A DNA stretch of 64,000 nt, taken from assembly GCF_042427745.1 (NCBI RefSeq), contig NZ_JBHMFA010000017.1, one strand, 5' to 3'. A program made the position numbers and the translations under genes. Source of the stretch: Algibacter miyuki. GTDB taxonomy: Bacteria > Bacteroidota > Bacteroidia > Flavobacteriales > Flavobacteriaceae. This document shows positions 45,126 through 52,483 of the stretch, one piece after another. Each line of letters begins with the position of its first letter. Position 1 is the first letter of the stretch. Below the pieces are notes generated by a model. The model searched no databases. It was not told where the DNA came from and saw nothing but the letters and a program-made list of their open reading frames with translations.

Positions 45126-45156
45126 CAAAATTAACCTATATTTGCCTAAATGGCAA
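45126..45156 (-). promoter_or_regulatory. VOC gene promoter (TTG-N20-TAATTTTG)
   Basis: Minus strand: TTG at 45156-45154, 20-base spacer, TAATTTTG at 45133-45126, ending 19 bases before the ATG. Matches the Bacteroidota promoter consensus. The TTG is the outer end of the palindrome at 45142-45156. Confidence 0.65.
45142..45156. promoter_or_regulatory. Palindrome overlapping the VOC -33 box (candidate HxlR operator)
   Basis: TTGCC-TAAAT-GGCAA, perfect 5-bp arms. It also overlaps the end of a TATATTTG element on the plus strand (45137-45144), so a bound repressor could block both divergent promoters. Confidence 0.55.
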
Positions 45157-45179
45157 TAACTTACCATAAAGTATTATAG

Positions 45180-45195
45180 TTACCCATATGAGTAA
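45180..45195. promoter_or_regulatory. Second near-palindrome in the VOC/HxlR intergenic region
   Basis: TTACCCATATGAGTAA, a 16-bp dyad centred on CATATG with one mismatched pair (outer TTAC/GTAA arms). A related TTAC-N6-GTAT lies at 45161-45174. It is an alternative HxlR-type site, 33 bp before the HxlR start. Confidence 0.4.
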
Positions 45196-45227
45196 AATAA
45201 TGATAATCAATAATATAAATTTAAGTT

Positions 45228-45539
45228 TTGTATAAAAATAATAGTTGCCCGTTACATTATACCATGAATTTAATAGGTACAAAATGGAAACCTTTGATTT
45301 TGTTTCATTTATTAGAAGGCGATTTGCGTTCAGGTATTTTACAGAAGAAAATTGCAGGTATTTCGAACAAAATGTTTACTCAAACCGTTAGAGACTTAGA
45401 AAAAGATGGATTAATCTCTCGAAAAGTATTTCCGGTAGTGCCACCAAAAGTAGAATACGGCTTAACGGAAAGAGGAAAATCTCTTGAAGATATTTTAAGA
45501 CGTTTGGATAAATGGGGATTAGACGATTGTAAAAATTAA
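45228..45539 (+). CDS. HxlR-family transcriptional regulator
   Basis: 103-residue winged-helix regulator. Typical blocks: CPLHYTMNLIGTKWKPLILFHLLEG, then ISNKMFTQTVRDLEKDGLISRK and VEYGLTERGKSLEDIL. The N-terminal Cys (NNSCPLHY) corresponds to the redox/electrophile-sensing Cys of related YodB/HxlR proteins. The start is a TTG at 45228, with a stop codon six bases upstream in frame, so no longer form is possible. It is divergent from the VOC gene and probably represses it (and itself) through the intergenic palindromes. The signal is unknown; a reactive electrophile is plausible. Confidence 0.9.
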   Translation: MYKNNSCPLHYTMNLIGTKWKPLILFHLLEGDLRSGILQKKIAGISNKMFTQTVRDLEKDGLISRKVFPVVPPKVEYGLTERGKSLEDILRRLDKWGLDDCKN

Positions 45540-45621
45540 TGAGTTTGATACATTTCTAACTTGTTGCAACAACAGATATCCCAAACAATTAAATTATATT
45601 TGCGGCATATAAAAATGAATT

Positions 45622-46299
45622 ATGCGCATAGATATTATTACGGTTTTACCCGAGTTATTGAAGAGTCCGTTTGAGGCTTCTATTTTAAAACGTGCTATTG
45701 AAGCTGGTTTGGTTGAAGTTCATTTTCATAATTTACGAGATTATACCACTGATAATTACAAATCGATAGACGATACCCAGTTTGGTGGTGGCGCTGGTAT
45801 GGTTATGATGGTGGAGCCTATTGATAAATGTATAACCGATTTAAAATCGCAACGTGATTACGACGAAGTGATTTACATGACACCCGATGGTGAAACCTTA
45901 AAACAAGGTATTGCCAACCAGTTATCGATGCATGAAAATATTATTATTTTATGCGGACATTATAAAGGTGTAGACCAACGTGTGCGCGACCAATTTATAA
46001 CCCGTGAAATTTCTATTGGAGATTATGTGCTTTCTGGTGGTGAACTAGGAGCTGCTGTACTTTGCGATGCCGTAATTAGATTAATACCAGGGGTTTTAGG
46101 GAATGAAACATCTGCCCTAACCGATTCTTTTCAAGATAATTTATTAGCCCCTCCTATTTATACAAAACCAAGAGAATATAAAGGTTGGAAAGTTCCGGAA
46201 TTATTATTTAGCGGAAATTTTCCTGAAATTGAAAAATGGAGAGAAGAGCAAGCTTACGAGCGTACTAAAAAATTGAGACCAGATTTATTAGACGAATAA
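45622..46299 (+). CDS. trmD: tRNA (guanine-37-N1)-methyltransferase
   Basis: 225 residues. SPOUT-class enzyme that methylates G37 next to the anticodon and prevents frameshifting. Seen: MRIDIITVLPELLKSPFEASILKRA, the FGGGAGMVMMVEPI loop, the trefoil-knot SAM site with ILCGHYKGVDQRV and EISIGDYVLSGGELGA, and the catalytic Asp in ALTDSFQ. TATATTTG (45595-45602) lies 19 bases before the ATG. In many bacteria trmD is next to rplS; here a DTW gene and a structured repeat intervene. Confidence 0.97.
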   Translation: MRIDIITVLPELLKSPFEASILKRAIEAGLVEVHFHNLRDYTTDNYKSIDDTQFGGGAGMVMMVEPIDKCITDLKSQRDYDEVIYMTPDGETLKQGIANQLSMHENIIILCGHYKGVDQRVRDQFITREISIGDYVLSGGELGAAVLCDAVIRLIPGVLGNETSALTDSFQDNLLAPPIYTKPREYKGWKVPELLFSGNFPEIEKWREEQAYERTKKLRPDLLDE

Positions 46300-46355
46300 A
46301 GGGTTGCGGGTATACTTTAGTTGTTCCCTATTAGAAAAATAAAAAGATATCCACT

Positions 46356-47081
46356 TTGCAAGTAGAAATAGAAAACCATAGAATAACATGTTACAAATGC
46401 ATGAGGCCAACAAGCACTTGTATTTGCAAATACATTAGCCCTTTGCAGACTAAGACACGTTTTATTATTCTGATGCATCCCAAGGAATACAAAAAAGAAA
46501 AAAGCGGAACGGGACATATAACGAAGCTTCAACTTGAAAATTCGGAAATTATAGTTGGTGTCGATTTTACCGATAATAAGCGTGTAAATGAGATACTTGC
46601 TAAAGAAAATTGTTCTTCTTTTTTACTTTACCCGGGAAAAGATAATTTCAACTTATCGGTAAGAGAACGTTCGGAAATTAATTCTTTTATGGGTCATAAT
46701 CCACACATCTTTCTTATCGACGGTACATGGCCTTGCGCCCGTAAAATGCTTAAACTAAGTAAGAATTTGCAAAAACTTAAAAGAGTGAGTTTTGATAATA
46801 AGATAAAATCGAAATTTATTATCAAACAGCAGCCAGAATCGCTTTGCTTGAGTACTATTGAGTCTGTCTACACCGTTTTAAATTTGCTTAAAGAAGGTGA
46901 TTTAGAACACTGCGAGACAACCGACTTTCTTATTCCTTTTGAAAAAATGATTGAGCATCAACTTGACTATATGTTAAACCCAAATAGTCAAAGCTATGGT
47001 TCTACTAAGCACAGAGCGCTTATTCCTAAAACGATGTATAAGAAAAATACGGAAAGAAATATTATTTTTGAACAAGAATAG
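46356..47081 (+). CDS. DTW-domain tRNA-uridine aminocarboxypropyltransferase
   Basis: 241 residues. N-terminal four-Cys zinc site (CYKCMRPTSTCIC) and the DTW motif as IDGTWPCARKM, with MHPKEYKKEKSGTGH and QPESLCLSTIES. The DTW family (TapT/DTWD) adds a 3-amino-3-carboxypropyl group from SAM to uridine in tRNA (acp3U). The start is a TTG at 46356, needed to include the zinc Cys residues; the first ATG lies inside the zinc motif. It follows trmD by 56 bp, so the two tRNA modification genes may be co-transcribed. Confidence 0.85.
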   Translation: MQVEIENHRITCYKCMRPTSTCICKYISPLQTKTRFIILMHPKEYKKEKSGTGHITKLQLENSEIIVGVDFTDNKRVNEILAKENCSSFLLYPGKDNFNLSVRERSEINSFMGHNPHIFLIDGTWPCARKMLKLSKNLQKLKRVSFDNKIKSKFIIKQQPESLCLSTIESVYTVLNLLKEGDLEHCETTDFLIPFEKMIEHQLDYMLNPNSQSYGSTKHRALIPKTMYKKNTERNIIFEQE

Positions 47082-47140
47082 ATGTTATTTCTCTCTAGAT
47101 CGTTTTATGCCTTCCGGCTTGCTATTTGTTAGCGGATGCT

Positions 47141-47291
47141 TGTGTTAAGGATAGCAGCGGCATCCTTTTTGCGAAATTATAGATACTGCACTTTGGTTAA
47201 TACTATAGTTTCAAAGACTAAAAAGCTCTTGAATTGAAGAACAGTTTTTGCAAAAAGATATAGCGGATAGCCTGACCTGAAAGGGAACACC
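47141..47291 (+). repeat. Dispersed structured repeat, copy C
   Basis: About 150 bp. It starts GTGTTAAGGATAGCAGCGGC, then ATCCTTTTTGCG, and closes TTTTTGCAAAAAGATATAGC, GGATAGCCTGACC, GGGAACACC. The outer GTGTT pairs with AACAC and the inner CTTTTTGC with GCAAAAAG. In copy B the equivalent pairs are GCGTTA/TAACGC and CTTTTTAAAA/TTTTAAAAAG, so both stems change together. Confidence 0.8.
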
Positions 47292-47310
47292 ATAAAAACT
47301 ATAATTTTAA

Positions 47311-47340
47311 TTGTGAGCTTTAAAATAATAACTATCTTTG
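47311..47340 (+). promoter_or_regulatory. rplS promoter (TTG-N19-TATCTTTG)
   Basis: TTG at 47311-47313, 19-base spacer and TATCTTTG at 47333-47340, a full match to the Bacteroidota consensus. It ends 75 bp before the rplS ATG and starts about 20 bp after repeat copy C. Confidence 0.75.
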
Positions 47341-47415
47341 CAGCCAATTTCGGGTTAACCTCTGGCGAGAATCGTGAATGTTGTTCTGAATTAATAATTA
47401 AATAAATATAAAGAT

Positions 47416-47766
47416 ATGGAATCTTTAGTAAAATTTGTTCAAGACGAATTTGTAACAAAAAAAGAGTTCCCAGAATTTGGAGCTGGAGACACAATTACTG
47501 TGTTTTACGAAATTAGAGAAGGTGAAAAAGTACGTACTCAGTTTTTTAGAGGTGTAGTTATTCAAAGAAGAGGATCTGGATCTTCTGAAACTTTTACAAT
47601 TAGAAAAATGTCTGGTACTATTGGGGTAGAACGTATTTTCCCTATTAATTTGCCTGCATTACAAAAAATAGAAGTTAACAAACGTGGTAAAGTTCGTAGA
47701 GCTAGAATCTACTACTTTAGAGGTTTAACTGGTAAAAAAGCCAGAATTACTGAACGCAGACGTTAA
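47416..47766 (+). CDS. rplS: 50S ribosomal protein L19
   Basis: 116 residues. The sequence FGAGDTITVFYEIREGEKVRTQ, FFRGVVIQRRGSGSSETFTIRKMSGTIGVERIFP and the basic end RARIYYFRGLTGKKARITERRR are those of L19, which sits at the interface of the ribosomal subunits. Complete. It has its own strong promoter and terminator, so it is uncoupled from trmD, unlike the rpsP-rimM-trmD-rplS operon of many bacteria. Confidence 0.98.
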   Translation: MESLVKFVQDEFVTKKEFPEFGAGDTITVFYEIREGEKVRTQFFRGVVIQRRGSGSSETFTIRKMSGTIGVERIFPINLPALQKIEVNKRGKVRRARIYYFRGLTGKKARITERRR

Positions 47767-47793
47767 TTGTAAAACTCTGTTTTACAACAACAT

Positions 47794-47827
47794 AAAAAGC
47801 CTTAAGATAAATCTTAAGGCTTTTTTT
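47794..47827 (+). terminator. rplS terminator
   Basis: 15-bp arms AAAAAGCCTTAAGAT / ATCTTAAGGCTTTTT, separated by AA, followed by further Ts. It starts 28 bp after the rplS stop. Confidence 0.9.
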
Positions 47828-47830
47828 ATT

Positions 47831-48364
47831 AACAAAAGTTAATAACTAAGGTTTATAACATGTTGATAACTAAAGCCTTAATTATTTGGCAAATAGATAT
47901 TGTAATAGTAACTTAGCAGTAGGGATAACGACAATGAAAGTTGGTTTCACTTAAAAACTGAATTTATGTTTATACCGATTTAAGAATACGTTCTTACAAA
48001 TAATTGTTTTTTTGAGATTTTACAACATCGGGTGTATACGCGGGTTTGTAAAAAATAAGGATATTATACAGTACACCTGTTAAAGGCAGGTAGACTTATA
48101 ATGGAATACCCTAATAACGGATTTAATGAGAATTGAATCGACATTTAGAGTTATGCTTATTGTGGCTAAGTACAAATGCGAACAATGCGCAATGAGTATC
48201 GAAAAAAAACAGTTACATTGAAACATGAAGTAATAGGTCAATACATTTTGAAAATTGCAGACATGTTTCACTTGAGATAGAAAACTTGATTTAAACGGAT
48301 TTTGATGAACTTCAAATCAAATTAGTAAAATGCTAAGTTTAAAACATGTGTTACTATTTCAAAG
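47831..48364 (+). other. About 530 bp without a convincing gene, ending at a terminator
   Basis: No ORF with family resemblance on either strand. The plus strand holds one short frame with a CEQC pair near 48127-48220 (MRIESTFRVMLIVAKYKC then EQCAMSIEKKQLH), which may be the remnant of a metal-binding protein. A pairing TTTTACAA / TTGTAAAA lies near 48024-48062. The stretch runs into a strong plus-strand terminator at 48365, so an unrecognised non-coding RNA or a decayed gene is possible. I see no tmRNA, RNase P or 6S landmarks. Confidence 0.4.
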
Positions 48365-48416
48365 AAAGCCATATCAAAGGAGATTAAGTTCTGCAGTGAT
48401 ATGGCTTTTATTTTTT
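48365..48416 (+). terminator. Strong terminator with no assigned gene
   Basis: 12-bp arms AAAGCCATATCA (48365-48376) and TGATATGGCTTT (48397-48408), 20-base loop, then TATTTTTT. It points along the plus strand; the nearest plus-strand gene, rplS, already has its own terminator 540 bp upstream. Confidence 0.75.
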
Positions 48417-48521
48417 AGAACAGTTAACATCTTTTGATTTCGCTAGCTTCTGTCCTATTTACTTCTTAAAAAATCATGAATTACCCCACCTATGACGGGT
48501 TAAACACAAATTATTCTACGG

Positions 48522-48542
48522 AATAATAATAATAATAATAAT
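48522..48542 (+). repeat. AAT trinucleotide microsatellite
   Basis: Seven perfect AAT units in the 3' region of sglT, about 115 bp past its stop. It is not placed to alter a promoter or reading frame, so no phase-variation role is suggested. Confidence 0.85.
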
Positions 48543-48605
48543 AGAAAAACACCTTTTTCTTCACGACACATTTCACTTTTTAACCTCATATTTTAAACAA
48601 AAAAA

Positions 48606-48628
48606 AGTCGATGCATATACATCGACCT
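48606..48628 (-). terminator. sglT terminator
   Basis: Arms GTCGATG (48607-48613) and CATCGAC (48620-48626) with a six-base loop, flanked by AAAAAA on the left, that is T-run on the minus strand. It begins about 30 bp after the transporter stop codon. Confidence 0.8.
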
Positions 48629-48657
48629 TTTGTTAAATTATAAAGTAAATACTATTC

Positions 48658-50244
48658 TTACGAGAAATAAATATAAATACCAATTACAATAACACAAATA
48701 GCTATACCAACAGTTTTTAAATGTTTCCAAGGCGTGATATCCACTTGCTTTGTAAACTCTAAAGTAAAGGCCTCGCTACGCGGTCTAAGCTTACCTATGA
48801 TTAACATAATAATGACGTTAAGCACAAATAAAATAGCCATAACATGTAAGAAATGAGGGTAATTGTCGGCCCCTACAACATAAGGTTTTACAATAAACTG
48901 ACTAATACTATACAATACAACTCCAGAAATAATAGCTACTTTTGCTGCAATCGCTGGCACATATTTAGTTAAATATCCAACCACAATAATGGTTAAAATA
49001 GGAATACTATAGCACCCGTTAACCTCTTGTAAATAACCAAATAAACCATCGGGAGCATTAGCTATTAAAGGTGCAATACACATCGATAAAATGGCAAGCA
49101 CCACACCAAAAGATTTCCCTGCAAATACCGTTTGCTTTTCAGTAGCTTCTTTATTGATGTGAGATTTATAAATATCGATACCAAACAAGGTTACCGAACT
49201 GTTTAATGCCGAGTTAAACGAACTTAAAATAGCCCCAAACAAAACCGCTGCAAAGAACCCTACTAGAGCTGCTGGCAACACCGCTGTTACTAATCTTGGG
49301 TAAGCTTCATCTGGATTCTCTAAAGTATCTCCAAACATATGAAATGCAATAATACCTGGCAACACCACAATTAATGGCCCTAATATTTTAACGGCAGAAG
49401 CTAACAATAAACCCTTCTGCCCTTCTTTTAAGTTTTTTGCACCTAAAGCACGTTGTATTATGGCTTGGTTGGTTCCCCAATAAAACAACTGTACCAACAT
49501 CATACCGGTGAAAATAGTTCCGAAAGGTATCGATGAATCGGAATCACCTAAAGCTTGAAACTTTTCTGGATTGGTCGTCATTAAAGTAGACATACCTTCT
49601 GTAATACTACCTTCTCCAATAGCTAATAAACCGAAAAACGGAATTAACAAACCGCCAATTAATAAACCAACAGCATTAATAGTATCCGAGACAGCAACTG
49701 CTTTAAGCCCGCCAAAAATAGCATAAATAGAACCTATAATACCAATACCCCAAACGGTAATCCAAAGTGCAGTGGTTTTAGAAACACCTAATAATGTAGG
49801 TACGTCAAACATAGCATTGATAGCCAAAGCTCCCGAATACAGTACAATTGGCAATAACACTATTACATAACCACTTAAGAACAAGCCTGAAGTTATGGTT
49901 TTTGTCATTTTATCGTAACGCTTTTCTAAAAACTGAGGCACGGTTGTAATCCCGCCCTTTAAATATCTAGGCAATAAAAACACGGCGGTAATTACCATAG
50001 CAATCGCGGCTAAAGTTTCCCAGGCCATTACTAAAATACCTTCTTTAAAAGCCGATCCGTTTAAACCTACTATTTGTTCTGTAGATAAATTGGTAAGCAA
50101 TAAAGATCCAGCAATTACAACTCCCGTAAGACTTCTACCTCCTAAAAAATAGCCGTCGGAAGAATCCTCATTTGATTTTCGCGTCGCTAAATAAGAAATG
50201 ATAGCAACCAAAGCTGTAAAGCCTAAAAATGATAAAATTTGCAT
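48658..50244 (-). CDS. Sodium/sugar symporter (SSS family, SglT-like)
   Basis: 528 residues with about 13-14 transmembrane helices. It has the SSS/SGLT pattern: YFLGGRSLTGVVIAGSLLLTNLSTEQIVG near the N-terminus, then GITTVPQFLEKRYDKMTKT, IYAIFGGLKAVAVSDTINAVGLL and FGAILSSFNSALNSSVTLFGIDIYK. It imports a sugar with sodium ions. Divergent from galM-galK-galT, so galactose is the probable substrate (inference from position). A TATATTTG -7 element lies at 50283-50276, and the intergenic palindrome suggests shared control with the gal genes. Confidence 0.92.
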   Translation of the reverse strand: MQILSFLGFTALVAIISYLATRKSNEDSSDGYFLGGRSLTGVVIAGSLLLTNLSTEQIVGLNGSAFKEGILVMAWETLAAIAMVITAVFLLPRYLKGGITTVPQFLEKRYDKMTKTITSGLFLSGYVIVLLPIVLYSGALAINAMFDVPTLLGVSKTTALWITVWGIGIIGSIYAIFGGLKAVAVSDTINAVGLLIGGLLIPFFGLLAIGEGSITEGMSTLMTTNPEKFQALGDSDSSIPFGTIFTGMMLVQLFYWGTNQAIIQRALGAKNLKEGQKGLLLASAVKILGPLIVVLPGIIAFHMFGDTLENPDEAYPRLVTAVLPAALVGFFAAVLFGAILSSFNSALNSSVTLFGIDIYKSHINKEATEKQTVFAGKSFGVVLAILSMCIAPLIANAPDGLFGYLQEVNGCYSIPILTIIVVGYLTKYVPAIAAKVAIISGVVLYSISQFIVKPYVVGADNYPHFLHVMAILFVLNVIIMLIIGKLRPRSEAFTLEFTKQVDITPWKHLKTVGIAICVIVIGIYIYFS

Positions 50245-50275
50245 AATTTATATTGGTTTAGTTTAATTGAAAAAT

Positions 50276-50309
50276 CAAATATACCTAAATTCTATATGCA
50301 AAACATCAA
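50276..50309 (-). promoter_or_regulatory. Candidate sglT promoter
   Basis: Minus strand TATATTTG at 50283-50276; a TTG at 50309-50307 gives a 23-base spacer (another at 50301-50299 gives 15). It ends 31 bp before the transporter ATG. Confidence 0.5.
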
Positions 50310-50316
50310 AATAAAT

Positions 50317-50343
50317 AATTAAATGTAAAAATTACATTTAATT
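50317..50343. promoter_or_regulatory. Perfect 27-bp inverted repeat between sglT and galM
   Basis: Arms AATTAAATGTAA and TTACATTTAATT separated by AAA. It lies midway between two divergent promoters: eight bases beyond the nearer sglT TTG and 12 bp upstream of the galM TTG. Position and symmetry suggest an operator for a dimeric galactose regulator controlling both sides. Confidence 0.65.
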
Positions 50344-50355
50344 TAATCAAACCAC

Positions 50356-50385
50356 TTGTTAATACAAGTCTAGTTAGTATCTTTG
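50356..50385 (+). promoter_or_regulatory. galMKT promoter (TTG-N19-TATCTTTG)
   Basis: TTG at 50356-50358, 19-base spacer, TATCTTTG at 50378-50385, a full match to the Bacteroidota consensus. It ends 28 bp before the galM start. Confidence 0.75.
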
Positions 50386-50413
50386 TAAAACCAACTTTTA
50401 TATACTAAACATT

Positions 50414-51292
50414 TTGTACACCATAAAACACATTGAAAATAGTCTTGAAATTCAAAACTCCGAACGTAGCGTTTACGCTAAAATCTGTTTGAATCAAGGT
50501 GCTAGTCTTCAAGTATTAAAACTATCAAATTCACTTTTAATTGAAGATTTGAATCCCTTACCATATAAAGACACCTACGCATCTTCCATCCTATTTCCGT
50601 TTGCCAATAGAATAAAAGATGGCACTTATACTTTTGAAGATAACATTTACAATTTTGAAATTAACGAAAAACCAAACAACAATGCCCTACACGGCTTAGT
50701 GTTTGACAAAACGTTTGATATTGTAAATTCCGAAGCTACAGAAACAAGTGCTACCGTAGAATTAGTATATAACGAAACGCAACAAAATAATGGTTTTCCG
50801 TATACATTTTCTATTGCTTTAGAATACATATTCACCGAAACCACTTTAGACTTAAAGGTAAAAGTACTAAATACAGATGTCAAAGCTTTCCCATTTACAC
50901 TGGGCTGGCACCCCTATTTTTTGAGCGATAATTTATTCGAAAGTGCTTTACAATTTGAAAGCTCAAAGAAAATGGTGTTTGACAACCGTATGATAACTTC
51001 GGAAGTTATAAAAAACCCTAATCCTTCGGAAATTGAAATCAAAGACACGCCGTTAGACGATTGTTGGGAACTTGATAAAACTCACGTTACCTTCAAAACA
51101 CCTCACTATACATTAACCATTGATTCTTCCGAAGAAAACAGTTTTTTACAAAGTTACACGCCGCCAAAAGCGAACACTATTGCTATAGAACCAACTACCG
51201 GAGTTTCCGATAGTTTCAATAATAAAATTGGATTAAAAACATTGGCTCCGAATGAAGATTACAGTCTTATTTGGACACTTAAACTAGACTAA
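50414..51292 (+). CDS. galM: Aldose 1-epimerase (galactose mutarotase)
   Basis: 292 residues. Interconverts alpha and beta forms of galactose (or glucose) for galactokinase. Sugar-binding and catalytic residues of the family are seen: LFPFANRIKDGTY, the His of NNALHGLVF, the second His of TLGWHPYFL, and the catalytic Glu in AIEPTTGVSDSF. The start is a TTG at 50414; the frame has no earlier Met. First gene of the galM-galK-galT operon, 18 bp upstream of galK. Confidence 0.93.
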   Translation: MYTIKHIENSLEIQNSERSVYAKICLNQGASLQVLKLSNSLLIEDLNPLPYKDTYASSILFPFANRIKDGTYTFEDNIYNFEINEKPNNNALHGLVFDKTFDIVNSEATETSATVELVYNETQQNNGFPYTFSIALEYIFTETTLDLKVKVLNTDVKAFPFTLGWHPYFLSDNLFESALQFESSKKMVFDNRMITSEVIKNPNPSEIEIKDTPLDDCWELDKTHVTFKTPHYTLTIDSSEENSFLQSYTPPKANTIAIEPTTGVSDSFNNKIGLKTLAPNEDYSLIWTLKLD

Positions 51293-51310
51293 CATCATAC
51301 CATTTACACT

Positions 51311-52459
51311 ATGAACACCACTTTAGTATCGAAAATTAAAACAGCTTTTGTTGAAAAATTCAACAACACGCCATTGCTTGTTTTTTCACCTGGTCGTATC
51401 AACATTATTGGCGAACATACCGATTATAATGACGGTTTTGTATTTCCTGCAGCCGTAAATAAAGGTATTATTGCCGCGCTTAGCAAAAGTAACACCAACA
51501 CCTCAACGGCTTGTGCTGCCGATTTTGATGATACCATTGAATTTTCGGTAAACAATATCAAGCCTATGGCTAAAGAAAGTTGGGGCAATTATGTTTTAGG
51601 TGTTATTGCTGAAATTCAGAAAGCAGGTAAAACCGTAGAGAATTTTAATATGGTTTTTGGTGGCGATATTCCGTCGGGTTCAGGTATGTCTAGTTCGGCT
51701 GCTTTAGAAAACAGTGTCGTATTTGGCTTAAATGAATTGTTTGATTTAGGATTAACCAAAACGGAAATGATCTTTATTTCACAAAAAGCAGAGCATAATT
51801 ACGTTGGTGTAAACTGCGGTATTATGGACCAATACGCAAGTATGTTTGGAATTAAAAATCACGCCTTACTTTTAGATTGTCGTTCGGTGGAAGCTAAACC
51901 TTTCGAAATTAATTTTGAAAACCACGAACTAATGCTCATCAACACCAATGTGAAACACAGTTTATCTGATAGTGCTTATAACGATCGCAGATTGGTTTGC
52001 GAACATATCTCTAAACTTTTAAACATAACCGCTTTAAGAGATGCTTCGGAAGCAGATTTGGAAACTATAAAAACACAAGTTAGCGAGACAGATTATCAAA
52101 AAGCCCTGTTTGTTATACAAGAAAATAACCGTGCCGAAAAAGCATCAGCAGCCATGCAAAATGGCGATTTAAATACTTTAGGTCAACTTATTTATGGCTC
52201 GCACAACGGCCTGCAACACCAGTACAAAGTGAGTTGTGATGAACTTGATTTTTTAGTTGAAAAAGCAAAAGAAAACCAATATATTTTAGGCGCACGTATG
52301 ATGGGCGGTGGCTTTGGGGGCTGTACCATTAATTTAATTGCCAAGCATGCCGTAGCCGATTTTAAAACCTCGGTTTCCGAAGCTTATAAAAATAAATTTA
52401 ATACCGATTGTTCGGTTTATGCTGTTGAACTTTCCGATGGTACGCACCTTATAAAATAA
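51311..52459 (+). CDS. galK: Galactokinase
   Basis: 382 residues. Phosphorylates galactose at C1 with ATP (GHMP kinase fold). The galactose signature is GRINIIGEHTDYNDGFVFP, the ATP loop GGDIPSGSGMSSSAALENS, and motif 3 ILGARMMGGGFGGCTINL. Family-typical length. It is encoded between galM and galT, with gaps of 18 and 24 bp, so one transcript supplies the first steps of the Leloir pathway. No galE is in this window. Confidence 0.96.
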   Translation: MNTTLVSKIKTAFVEKFNNTPLLVFSPGRINIIGEHTDYNDGFVFPAAVNKGIIAALSKSNTNTSTACAADFDDTIEFSVNNIKPMAKESWGNYVLGVIAEIQKAGKTVENFNMVFGGDIPSGSGMSSSAALENSVVFGLNELFDLGLTKTEMIFISQKAEHNYVGVNCGIMDQYASMFGIKNHALLLDCRSVEAKPFEINFENHELMLINTNVKHSLSDSAYNDRRLVCEHISKLLNITALRDASEADLETIKTQVSETDYQKALFVIQENNRAEKASAAMQNGDLNTLGQLIYGSHNGLQHQYKVSCDELDFLVEKAKENQYILGARMMGGGFGGCTINLIAKHAVADFKTSVSEAYKNKFNTDCSVYAVELSDGTHLIK

Positions 52460-52483
52460 TTCTCAACCAAAAGACACTTTAAA

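Larger units (their letters stand above)
47082..47415. other. Intergenic region with repeat copy C and the rplS promoter
   Basis: 334 bp after the DTW gene. Contains the structured repeat (47141-47291), the rplS promoter (47311-47340) and a leader of about 75 nt. No further gene seen. Confidence 0.7.

Noticed and set aside
48080..48271. 63-codon minus-strand frame after rplS
   Set aside because: Cys- and aromatic-rich random-looking composition, no family resemblance, no neighbouring promoter.
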